A DNA stretch of 6,402 nt from Clostridia bacterium (lineage in GTDB: Bacteria > Bacillota_A > Clostridia > Christensenellales > Aristaeellaceae), in NCBI GenBank assembly GCA_017938785.1, contig JAGBAU010000195.1, positions 1 to 6,402 on the forward strand, written 5' to 3'. A program made the position numbers and the translations under genes. A model generated the notes under the pieces. It saw nothing but the letters and a program-made list of their open reading frames with translations. It ran no database searches and had not been told where the DNA came from. Shown here one piece after another: positions 1-5,799 of this stretch (positions within the stretch are counted from its first letter, which is position 1; each line of letters begins with the position of its first letter).

Positions 1-1
1 C

Positions 2-1048
2 GGTATGTTCCCCATCGATCCCGCCGTCAAAAACTACATTCCTGAGATGATCGAAAAGTTCGATACTCAGGTTGCCTCCAAGGGCTTTGCCTGGAAGCTG
101 GGCGAAATCCTGCCCAAGGTTCTGTGCGCAGGTGAAAACGCCGGCTGCCTCACCGCAGAAGGCGCAAAGCTGCTCGACCCCGCAGGCGACCTGGAAGCCG
201 GCATTCCCATGTGCCCGCCGGAAGGCGACGCAGGCACCGGCATGACCGCCACCAACGCCGTCGCACAGCGCACCGGCAACATCTCCGCCGGCACCTCCGT
301 ATTCTCCATGATCGTTCTGGAGAAACCCCTGGAGAACGTATACGAGGAAATTGACCTGGTCACCACTCCCTCCGGCAGCCTGGTTGCCATGGCCCACTGT
401 GCAAACTGCACCTCCGACCTGAACGCCTGGGCCGGCATCTTCAATGAGTTCGCCAAGGGCATCGGCGCAAATCCCGATGCAGGCAGCCTGTACGGCGCCA
501 TCCTGAACAGCGCCATGACCGCTGATCCCGACTGCGGCGGCGTGATGACCTACGGCTACTTCTCCGGCGAGCACATGACTCACTTCGAAGAGGGCCGTCC
601 GGTGCTGCTGCGTACCCCCGACGCCAAGTTCACCCTGGGCAACTTCGCCCGCGCCATCGTATTCTCCGCACTGGGCGCCATCAAGATCGGCAACAACATC
701 CTCAAGAAGGAAGGCGTTGCCCTGGATAAGATGACCGGTCACGGCGGCCTGTACAAGACCAAGAACGTCGGCCAGAAGCTCACCGCAGCCTGCTTCAATG
801 CTCCCGTATCCGTCATGGAAACCGCCGGCGAAGGCGGCGCATGGGGCATCGCACTGCTGGCCGAGTACATGATGAACAAGCTTGACGGCGAAACCCTGGA
901 AGCCTACCTTGACAACAAGGTATTCGCAGGCATGAAGTCCATCACCCTGGATCCCGATCCGGTGGATGTGGAAGGCTTCGACAAGTTCATGGAGCGCTAC
1001 ATCGCCTGCCTGCCGGTAGAGCGCGCAGCTGTAGATTCCCTGAAGTAA
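2..1048 (+). CDS. FGGY-family carbohydrate kinase, C-terminal portion (5' end outside window)
   Basis: This is the C-terminal part of an FGGY sugar kinase, a cytoplasmic enzyme that phosphorylates a sugar (typically a ketose or polyol) with ATP. The frame is open to the left edge: the codon before the first Met (position 5) is Gly, giving a GMFPID motif, so this Met is internal. About 348 residues are visible, while full family members have roughly 500-540, so about a third is missing. Counting from that Met, PPEGDAGTGM (71-80) fits the segment carrying the catalytic Asp (D75). GNISAGTSVF (91-100) is the phosphate-binding G-T-S segment. GHGGLYKTKNVGQK (245-258) and the AGEGGAWGIALLAE stretch (274-287) match the conserved C-terminal ATP-binding domain. 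It ends in TAA and is followed by a hairpin. Sugar specificity (xylulo-, ribulo- or fuculokinase type) cannot be settled from this part. The family call is strong; the substrate is unknown. Confidence 0.88.
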   Translation, partial: GMFPIDPAVKNYIPEMIEKFDTQVASKGFAWKLGEILPKVLCAGENAGCLTAEGAKLLDPAGDLEAGIPMCPPEGDAGTGMTATNAVAQRTGNISAGTSVFSMIVLEKPLENVYEEIDLVTTPSGSLVAMAHCANCTSDLNAWAGIFNEFAKGIGANPDAGSLYGAILNSAMTADPDCGGVMTYGYFSGEHMTHFEEGRPVLLRTPDAKFTLGNFARAIVFSALGAIKIGNNILKKEGVALDKMTGHGGLYKTKNVGQKLTAACFNAPVSVMETAGEGGAWGIALLAEYMMNKLDGETLEAYLDNKVFAGMKSITLDPDPVDVEGFDKFMERYIACLPVERAAVDSLK

Positions 1049-1088
1049 TTGGAACCGATTTCCAGCTTTTCCGTCTAAAAGAATACCA

Positions 1089-1118
1089 GGGGGCTTGCCC
1101 ATATGGCAAGCCCCCTTT
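1089..1118 (+). terminator. Probable intrinsic terminator after the FGGY kinase
   Basis: There is a perfect 11-bp inverted repeat (1089-1099 with 1105-1115), GC-rich, with a 5-nt loop CATAT, followed by only three T residues. It begins 40 nt after the kinase stop codon and ends about 30 nt before the start of the YdcF-like gene. The stem is strong but the T tract is short. It may terminate partially, or act as a 3' stabilising hairpin or leader element for the next gene. Confidence 0.65.
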
Positions 1119-1130
1119 CAATCGAAACCA

Positions 1131-1137
1131 GAAGGAG
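1131..1137 (+). promoter_or_regulatory. Ribosome binding site deciding the YdcF-like start
   Basis: GAAGGAG lies 11 nt before the ATG at 1149. It supports that start over the in-frame ATG at 1095, which would add 18 residues that are not membrane-like. Confidence 0.6.
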
Positions 1138-1148
1138 CATCCTCCCCT

Positions 1149-1916
1149 ATGAAAAAGACCGGCCGTATCCTGAACCTGTGCATCCTCATCATGGGCATAC
1201 TCATGATCGCCTACTACCTGGCCCTGGGCGTCTTCGTGCGTTTCGGCCAGTCGCTGCAAATCCTGTGGCTGCTGGTGGGCGGCTTCTGTGTGCTGCGCGG
1301 CATCTACTGGGAGTGGGCCTACCGGCATGATTTTTATCCCCATATGAAGCTGGTATGGTTCCTGCGTGTGTGCGTGATCGCACTGGTATGCGTATTTTTC
1401 GCTGTGGAGGGAATCATCCTTGCCGCAGGCTTTACACCTGCGCCGCAGGGGCTGGACGCCATCATCGTACTGGGTGCAAAGGTCAACGGCCGGGAGCCCA
1501 GCGGCGCGCTGCGCAACCGCATCCAGGTGGCCGGTGAATACCTTGAGGCCAATCCAGATACCATCGCTGTGCTCTCCGGCGGTCAGGGTTCGGATGAGGA
1601 CATCAGCGAGGCCCAGTGCATGTACGAAAACCTCGTGGCTATGGGCATCGATCCTGCACGCCTGATTCTGGAGGACCGTTCCACCGACACCAGCGAAAAT
1701 CTGCTTTACAGCCGGGAACTGATTCCGGAAGATTCCCGTGTGGGATTGGTAACCAACAACTTCCACATCTTCCGTTCCCTGGCGCTGGCCCGGGGACTCG
1801 GCTGGGATGTGAAGGGCGTACCCGTCGCCACCAGCTGGTTTTCCATTCCCCACTACTACATGCGCGAATTTGTAGGCGTGGTGTATGACGGTGTACGGGG
1901 CAACCTGGCGTTTTGA
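1149..1916 (+). CDS. YdcF/DUF218-family membrane protein (ElyC/SanA-like)
   Basis: This 255-residue protein has three predicted membrane segments (about residues 7-29, 36-54 and 69-94) followed by a DUF218 (YdcF-like) domain from about 100 to the end. Visible family features are DAIIVLGAKVNG (103-114) at the first strand, the SGGQGSDEDISEA loop (143-155) with conserved Gly and acidic residues, the EDRSTDTSENL motif (175-185), and VTNNFHIFRS (201-210) with a conserved His206. Members of the family (SanA, ElyC, YdcF) are linked to envelope and cell-wall precursor metabolism, but their biochemical activity is poorly defined. The domain probably lies outside the last membrane helix. I chose the ATG at 1149 because GAAGGAG lies 11 nt upstream (1131-1137). 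An in-frame ATG at 1095 would fall inside the terminator stem and has no ribosome site. A bidirectional terminator follows. Confidence 0.87.
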   Translation: MKKTGRILNLCILIMGILMIAYYLALGVFVRFGQSLQILWLLVGGFCVLRGIYWEWAYRHDFYPHMKLVWFLRVCVIALVCVFFAVEGIILAAGFTPAPQGLDAIIVLGAKVNGREPSGALRNRIQVAGEYLEANPDTIAVLSGGQGSDEDISEAQCMYENLVAMGIDPARLILEDRSTDTSENLLYSRELIPEDSRVGLVTNNFHIFRSLALARGLGWDVKGVPVATSWFSIPHYYMREFVGVVYDGVRGNLAF

Positions 1917-1923
1917 TGCAAGC

Positions 1924-1953
1924 AAAAACCGACGGCAAATACCGTCGGTTTTT
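1924..1953. terminator. Bidirectional intrinsic terminator between convergent genes
   Basis: A 12-bp perfect inverted repeat (1924-1935 with 1942-1953) encloses a 6-nt loop. The left arm starts with five A and the right arm ends with five T, so each strand gives a GC stem (CCGACGG/CCGTCGG) followed by a U tract. It begins 8 nt after the YdcF-like stop codon and lies 7 nt beyond the stop of the minus-strand small gene, so it serves both. Confidence 0.92.
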
Positions 1954-1959
1954 CTTTGT

Positions 1960-2190
1960 TCAACCCATGCCGCAGCCGCTGCGGCGGGGGCCTTCCGCAC
2001 CCGATACATAGCGGGCGTTGAATTCCATATTGATTTCACGCAGCTCCTTCTTGCCGTCAATGTAATCCTGATACATCTCCGCAAGTCCGGCCGCGCAGCC
2101 GTCACAGGCTGAAGTGATGTTGCCGATGGATTCCTCCACAATCTGCTCCCGTTCCTCACGGGTGGTATCCTTGATGAGATAGCTCTTCAT
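1960..2190 (-). CDS. Small conserved-looking protein with CDGC motif, function unknown
   Basis: This is a 76-residue soluble protein with no signal peptide or membrane segment. It opens with MKSYLIKDTTREEREQIVEE, a charged probable helix resembling the KDTTxEERE start I recall from small clostridial hypothetical proteins (memory, not a search). A CDGC pair (Cys29, Cys32) sits in the middle, followed by an acidic/Tyr-rich helical stretch (about 36-62). The tail is Gly-rich and ends in SGCGMG with a third Cys (Cys73). I see no known enzymatic motif. The cysteines could bind metal or be redox-active, but that is inference. The gene is supported by AGGTGG 8 nt before the ATG (2199-2204), by a good promoter in the short upstream gap, and by the terminator just after its stop. 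It lies on the same strand as, and downstream of, the FliB-like gene. Confidence 0.8.
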   Translation of the reverse strand: MKSYLIKDTTREEREQIVEESIGNITSACDGCAAGLAEMYQDYIDGKKELREINMEFNARYVSGAEGPRRSGCGMG

Positions 2191-2221
2191 TCAAATCCCC
2201 ACCTTACAGTTCATTGAAACC

Positions 2222-2250
2222 ATTATATACGCTTTTCGACGGAGATTCAA
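2222..2250 (-). promoter_or_regulatory. Sigma-A-type promoter for the 76-residue protein gene
   Basis: Read on the minus strand, TTGAAT (2250-2245) and a perfect TATAAT (2227-2222) are separated by exactly 17 nt. Transcription would start near 2215, leaving a leader of about 25 nt that carries the AGGTGG ribosome site. The -35 box starts 4 nt past the stop codon of the upstream FliB-like gene, so the small gene can be transcribed independently. Confidence 0.75.
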
Positions 2251-2254
2251 GGCG

Positions 2255-3424
2255 TCACAGGCACAGGAGCTGCCTAAGGTGTACCCAGTCATCGCAGCCC
2301 AGGTGCTTCAGGATGGGCGCGGCATAGCGGTCAAATTCGGTGTGCTCAATCAGGCGGAAGGCCGCGGCGGCCACATCCACCGCAGAATCGATGTCCTCCC
2401 GCTGGGCCATCCAGCCAAGGCTCAGGAAGCGCAGGAGCGCATAGACCGCGCACAGGGCCAGATATTCATCCCGCAAATCCACTGGACGGTCCTGGAAGGG
2501 AACCTGGGTGAAATACATATGGTTTACCAGCATATGTTCAAACCAGTTCTGCCAGTTGGGAACCAGAGCCTCAAAGCGCGCCCGGGCCAGGATATAGCGC
2601 CGGAACTCCACCTCGCCCTCGCTGAAATAGCGCAGGGCCGCTTCGCCGTATTCGCGTATGCTGTCGCTGCGTTCATCCATGATTTCCAGCATGCGGCTTG
2701 CAGCGTCCAGACCGAAGCGCAGCTGCTCCTGCCCGGCCTCCACATCCTCCGGCACATGGATATTCTCTGCGCCGGTGAGCAGCGCATCCACGCGATTTTC
2801 ATCCTTCGCCTGCAGGGCGTCGTCCATGGCCTTCAGCGCTTCGCCCAGGAATAAGATACGCCGGGGCAGCGGGTATTCGCGCCGCTTCAGGAAGGAAATG
2901 AGCCACAGACGAATCTCTTCCTCCCGTCCCATGGTTTCAAAATGATGCTCACGTGCCACCGCATCGGGCAGGTCGAATTCCAGGGGCAGCGTGCGAAAAC
3001 CCAAAGGCGCATCCCGCTTCATCAGCAGCTCCAGCACAGCCTCACAGCTGTTTGCGCAGGAACACTCCAGTTCCCCATGATTGCGCACACCCCGGGGATA
3101 CAGGCGGCATACCGCAGCCAGAACCTCTTCGCCCAACTCCGCATGCAGCCAGCAGCGGCCGTCGGGAAGATGCATGGGGCATTTGCCATCGTAGCGGGGC
3201 AGAATCTGCGCATAGCCCTCCGGGGTGGGGTGCTCCGCCAGGTGCAGCGCGCAATCCAGCTTGACGCGCAGCTCCGGGGAGCATTCGATGCTCAGGAGTT
3301 TAAAGTAATCGTTCATCGTGAAGGAAATGGGCCATCCTTCGCAGCAGGCATGGCGACACGCGCCCATCTTGCAGGAAAACTGCGGATAGTAATCCGGAAC
3401 CAGATAGTCCCTGACCTCTTTCAT
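2255..3424 (-). CDS. FliB-like (flagellin lysine-N-methylase family) CxxCxxCC protein
   Basis: This is a 389-residue cytoplasmic protein of the family annotated as flagellin lysine-N-methylase (FliB), which carries a YkgJ-type Cys cluster at its N terminus. Numbered from the chosen start, the visible pattern is PDYYPQFSC (10-18), C18-x4-C23-x3-C27-C28 followed by EGW, then GKCPMHLPDGRCWLH (80-94) with C82 and C91, CRLYPR (106-111), and a CxCxxxC set (C121, C123, C127) leading into EAVLELL. The remaining 260 residues are mostly helical and poorly conserved, as is usual here. FliB methylates lysines of flagellin in Salmonella, but relatives occur in bacteria without obvious flagellar context. 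No flagellar gene is visible in this window, so the substrate is unknown. The ATG at 3424 has GAGG 8 nt upstream. The ATG two codons earlier (3430) has only 2 nt spacing and is less likely. Confidence 0.82.
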   Translation of the reverse strand: MKEVRDYLVPDYYPQFSCKMGACRHACCEGWPISFTMNDYFKLLSIECSPELRVKLDCALHLAEHPTPEGYAQILPRYDGKCPMHLPDGRCWLHAELGEEVLAAVCRLYPRGVRNHGELECSCANSCEAVLELLMKRDAPLGFRTLPLEFDLPDAVAREHHFETMGREEEIRLWLISFLKRREYPLPRRILFLGEALKAMDDALQAKDENRVDALLTGAENIHVPEDVEAGQEQLRFGLDAASRMLEIMDERSDSIREYGEAALRYFSEGEVEFRRYILARARFEALVPNWQNWFEHMLVNHMYFTQVPFQDRPVDLRDEYLALCAVYALLRFLSLGWMAQREDIDSAVDVAAAAFRLIEHTEFDRYAAPILKHLGCDDWVHLRQLLCL

Positions 3425-3432
3425 ATGCATCG

Positions 3433-3436
3433 CCTC
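3433..3436 (-). promoter_or_regulatory. Ribosome binding site deciding the FliB-like start
   Basis: GAGG on the minus strand lies 8 nt before the ATG at 3424 but only 2 nt before the in-frame ATG at 3430. Normal spacing therefore favours the start at 3424. Confidence 0.55.
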
Positions 3437-3507
3437 AAATCACAGATATGAGTTTGTTTATTCCAATTATTTGCCATTTATGCAATTAATTTCCGAAAAC
3501 AGAACTG

Positions 3508-3536
3508 ATTTTATTCCTGCGACCCTGATTTGTCAA
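3508..3536 (-). promoter_or_regulatory. Sigma-A-type promoter for the FliB-like gene
   Basis: On the minus strand a consensus TTGACA (3536-3531) is followed after exactly 17 nt by TAAAAT (3513-3508), one base from consensus. The predicted transcript starts near 3501, giving a leader of about 75 nt before the ATG at 3424. It is the best promoter match in the window and sits in AT-rich intergenic DNA. Confidence 0.8.
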
Positions 3537-3690
3537 CGCAGGTTTTAAACGCAAAACCGTAAAAACGGAGTAAAACATCTGTGTCGAAAGCAGCACAACG
3601 TCTTTTATATCCAAAAACAGCAAAAAGCGAAGGAATTCTATATTCCTCCGTCTTTTCGTTCTTTTTTCCCTTTCCGGAAATAATTGCCGT

Positions 3691-3721
3691 ATAAAAAGGT
3701 GCACCGCAAATGTGGTGCACC
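3691..3721 (-). terminator. Intrinsic terminator of the ABC transporter-hisD operon
   Basis: On the minus strand GGTGCACC (3721-3714) pairs perfectly with GGTGCACC (3705-3698) across an 8-nt loop and is followed directly by TTTTTAT. The stem starts 10 nt beyond the hisD stop codon. hisD is therefore the last gene of its transcript. Confidence 0.9.
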
Positions 3722-3731
3722 AATGCATGCA

Positions 3732-5000
3732 TTATTTTCTGAACAAAGCCGCCCGGGCGTGGGCTTCCAGTCCCTCGGAGCGTGCAAATACGGCGATATC
3801 ATCCCGCACGTTCTTCAGCGCCTCCGCCGTATAGTAGGTAAAGGCCGTCTTTTTCACGAAATCATCCACGGACAGCGGGCTGGAGAAGCGCGCCGTGCCC
3901 ATGGTAGGCAGGGTATGGTTGGGGCCTGCCAGGTAATCGCCCAGGGATTCGGGGCAGTTTCTGCCGAGGAACACGCTGCCTGCGTTCTTCACGCCGTCCA
4001 GCAGCGCGAAAGGATCCTCCACGCACAGCTCCAGATGCTCGGGTGCCAGGCGGTTGGAGGCTTCCAGCGCCTGCTTCAAATCCTCGACGATCAGGATCTT
4101 ACCGTTGTTTTCAATGGATGCACGAGCGATTCCACAGCGGGGCAGCTCGTTCAGCTGCTTTTCCACCTCCGCCTGCACCTGCTTCGCCAGTTCCTCGCTG
4201 GTGGTCACCAGCACCGCAGAAGCCATGGTATCATGCTCCGCCTGGGACAGCAAATCTGCAGCCAGGCAGGCAGGATCGCTCTTTTCATCGCTGATGATCA
4301 GGATCTCGCTGGGACCGGCGATCATATCAATGGCTACCTGGCCATAGACCTGGCGCTTGGCCTCCGCCACATAGGCATTGCCGGGGCCCACGATCTTGTC
4401 CACCCGCGGAACGCTTTCGGTTCCGTAGGCGAGCGCTGCCACGGCCTGTGCACCGCCGGTCTTGCACACCTTGGTAACGCCTGCAATTTTCGCAGCCGCC
4501 AGGATGGGCGCAGCGATCTTGCCATCGGAGCCGGTGGGCGAAACCATGATGATCTCGCTGCAGCCTGCAATCTTTGCCGGGATAGCGTTCATCAGCACCG
4601 TGGAGGGATAGCTGGCCGTACCGTTGGGAATGTACAGGCCCACCTTTTCCAGAGGCAGCACCCTCTGTCCCAGCACCACGCCGTCCGGCGCGGTCATCAC
4701 GAAGCCGGTCCGCTTCTGGTTCATATGGAAGGCTTCGATATTCTTCGCTGCGCGGCGGATCACGTTCAGCAATTCTTCGGAAACCCGGCTGAAGGCCTCC
4801 TCGAATTCCGCTTCCGTCACCAGCAGGTTGTCGATCTCCGCCCGGTCAAACTTTTTTGCATATTCCTTCAGCGCCCCGTCGCCATTCGCGCGGACATTCG
4901 CGATAATCTCCGATACGGTGCGCTGCACATTTTCCGTTCTCACGCTTCGGCTGAGGATTTCATCCTCGGCAATCGAAGCCCAGGGCATAATGCGAATCAT
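3732..5000 (-). CDS. hisD: Histidinol dehydrogenase
   Basis: This enzyme catalyses the last two steps of histidine synthesis, oxidising L-histidinol through histidinal to L-histidine with two NAD+. It is cytoplasmic, zinc-dependent and dimeric in known members. The protein is 422 residues, normal for the family (about 420-440). Visible motifs are GLYIPNGTASYPSTVLMNA (121-139), KTGGAQAVAALAYGTE (180-195), and the family signature from VGPGNAY (204-210) to AGPSEILI (228-235). LSQAEHD (251-257) carries zinc ligands Gln253 and His256. APEHLEL (319-325) carries the catalytic pair Glu321/His322. LGDYLAGPNH (353-362) carries Asp355, and LEAHARA (411-417) carries His414. All expected active-site residues are present. 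The ATG at 5000 is supported by AAAGGAAG (5017-5010), which overlaps the stop codon of the ABC ATPase gene 16 nt upstream. hisD is therefore the last gene of a transporter operon rather than part of a visible his cluster. Confidence 0.96.
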   Translation of the reverse strand: MIRIMPWASIAEDEILSRSVRTENVQRTVSEIIANVRANGDGALKEYAKKFDRAEIDNLLVTEAEFEEAFSRVSEELLNVIRRAAKNIEAFHMNQKRTGFVMTAPDGVVLGQRVLPLEKVGLYIPNGTASYPSTVLMNAIPAKIAGCSEIIMVSPTGSDGKIAAPILAAAKIAGVTKVCKTGGAQAVAALAYGTESVPRVDKIVGPGNAYVAEAKRQVYGQVAIDMIAGPSEILIISDEKSDPACLAADLLSQAEHDTMASAVLVTTSEELAKQVQAEVEKQLNELPRCGIARASIENNGKILIVEDLKQALEASNRLAPEHLELCVEDPFALLDGVKNAGSVFLGRNCPESLGDYLAGPNHTLPTMGTARFSSPLSVDDFVKKTAFTYYTAEALKNVRDDIAVFARSEGLEAHARAALFRK

Positions 5001-5016
5001 GGTTGTCTGCTTCCTT

Positions 5017-5799
5017 TCATTCCGAAGCTGCTTCCCGGCTCTCCTCCCAAATCAGTTCCATGATCTGGGACTTAATGGCCAGGAATTCCGGCAGCATCAT
5101 GGATTTATGGTTGCGCTCGCCGGGCAGGTTCACATCCAGCACGGTCTTGATCCGTCCCGGACGGCGAGACATGACGAAGATCTTCGTGCCCATCAGGATG
5201 GCCTCGTCGATGTCATGGGTGACGAAGAGCACGGTGGTCTTTTCCTTCTTCCAGACGTCGGAGAGCATCTCCTGCATGACCACGCGGGTCTGGGCGTCCA
5301 GGGCGCCGAAGGGCTCGTCCATCAGCAGAAGCTTGGGCTTATTGGCCAGGGTTCGTGCGATGGCCACGCGCTGCTTCATGCCGCCGGAGAGGTTGCGGGG
5401 ATAGGCGTCCGCAAAAGCAGACAGGCCCACTGCGTTCATATAGTGGTCCACAATGCGCTGGGTCTCTTCCTTGGATTCCTTCTTGAGGTTCAAGCCGAAG
5501 GCGATGTTCTTGCGCACGGAGAGCCAGGGAAACAGCGTATAGCTCTGGAACACCATGCCGCGGTCCGCGCCGGGGCCGGTGATCTTTCCGCCGTCCAGCG
5601 TAAGACTGCTGCCCTCGTCGCCTTCCTCCAGGCCTGCAATGATGTTCAGCAGCGTGCTCTTGCCGCAGCCGGAAGGACCCACCAGGATGGCAAATTCATT
5701 TTCTTCAACTTCCAGGTTGATATTGGACAGGGCGGTCAGGGTTTTTCCCTTGCCCAGATCATAGGTTTTATTGAGGTTTTCAATCTTCAGCTTACTCAT
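5017..5799 (-). CDS. NitT/TauT-type ABC transporter ATP-binding protein (SsuB/TauB/NrtD-like)
   Basis: This 260-residue ATPase subunit powers an importer of the nitrate/sulfonate/taurine/pyrimidine class. The complete nucleotide-binding domain is visible: Walker A GPSGCGKST (41-49), Q-loop FQSYTLFPWLSV (84-95, Gln85), signature LSGGMKQR (137-144), Walker B LLLMDEP (157-163), D-loop GALD (165-168) and H-switch His195 (VTHDIDEA). The LFPWLSV segment and the RRPGRI motif (212-217) are typical of SsuB/TauB/NrtD-like proteins. Substrate is not determined by this subunit. The ATG at 5799 is preferred: it overlaps the permease stop as ATGA and has AGGAAAGG 11 nt upstream. An in-frame ATG at 5823 lies deeper in the permease gene and lacks a ribosome site. 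hisD follows after 16 nt, so the two are almost certainly co-transcribed. Confidence 0.94.
   Translation of the reverse strand: MSKLKIENLNKTYDLGKGKTLTALSNINLEVEENEFAILVGPSGCGKSTLLNIIAGLEEGDEGSSLTLDGGKITGPGADRGMVFQSYTLFPWLSVRKNIAFGLNLKKESKEETQRIVDHYMNAVGLSAFADAYPRNLSGGMKQRVAIARTLANKPKLLLMDEPFGALDAQTRVVMQEMLSDVWKKEKTTVLFVTHDIDEAILMGTKIFVMSRRPGRIKTVLDVNLPGERNHKSMMLPEFLAIKSQIMELIWEESREAASE
5796..5799 (-). promoter_or_regulatory. ATGA stop-start overlap coupling permease and ATPase
   Basis: On the minus strand the ATPase ATG (5799-5797) and the permease TGA (5798-5796) share bases. This is a common arrangement for translational coupling and balanced subunit production. Confidence 0.75.

Larger units (their letters stand above)
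3425..3731. other. AT-rich intergenic region between hisD and the FliB-like gene
   Basis: These 307 nt are clearly richer in A and T than the flanking genes. They contain the hisD terminator (3691-3721), a second weak hairpin (3629-3649), the FliB-like promoter (3508-3536) and its ribosome site. On the minus strand the second hairpin has 8 pairs including one G-U and is followed by GCTTTTTGCTGTTTTT, so it could be a backup terminator. An 80-codon reading frame on the minus strand (3486-3728) starts inside the terminator and lacks a ribosome site, so I do not call it a gene. Confidence 0.6.

Noticed and set aside
1050..1080. Possible promoter (TTGGAA, then TCTAAA) before the kinase hairpin
   Set aside because: Spacing is about 19 nt and both boxes match poorly, so it is not supportable as a feature.
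1095..1148. Upstream in-frame ATG for the YdcF-like protein
   Set aside because: It lies inside the terminator stem and lacks a ribosome site. The ATG at 1149 has GAAGGAG.
1970..1984. Short hairpin CCGCAG-CCG-CTGCGG
   Set aside because: It has 6 bp with a 3-nt loop, lies within the coding sequence of the small protein tail, and has no T tract. It reflects Arg/Gly codons.
987..2159. 390-codon open frame on the minus strand opposite the YdcF-like gene
   Set aside because: It overlaps three real genes and runs through two hairpins. The product has no recognisable domain.
3486..3728. 80-codon minus-strand frame in the AT-rich spacer
   Set aside because: Its start lies within the hisD terminator region, it has no ribosome site, and it runs through the FliB-like promoter.
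3684..5063. 459-codon open frame on the plus strand opposite hisD
   Set aside because: It is antisense to a hisD with every family motif intact, has no family-like content and crosses the operon terminator. It is long because of the codon bias of the real gene.
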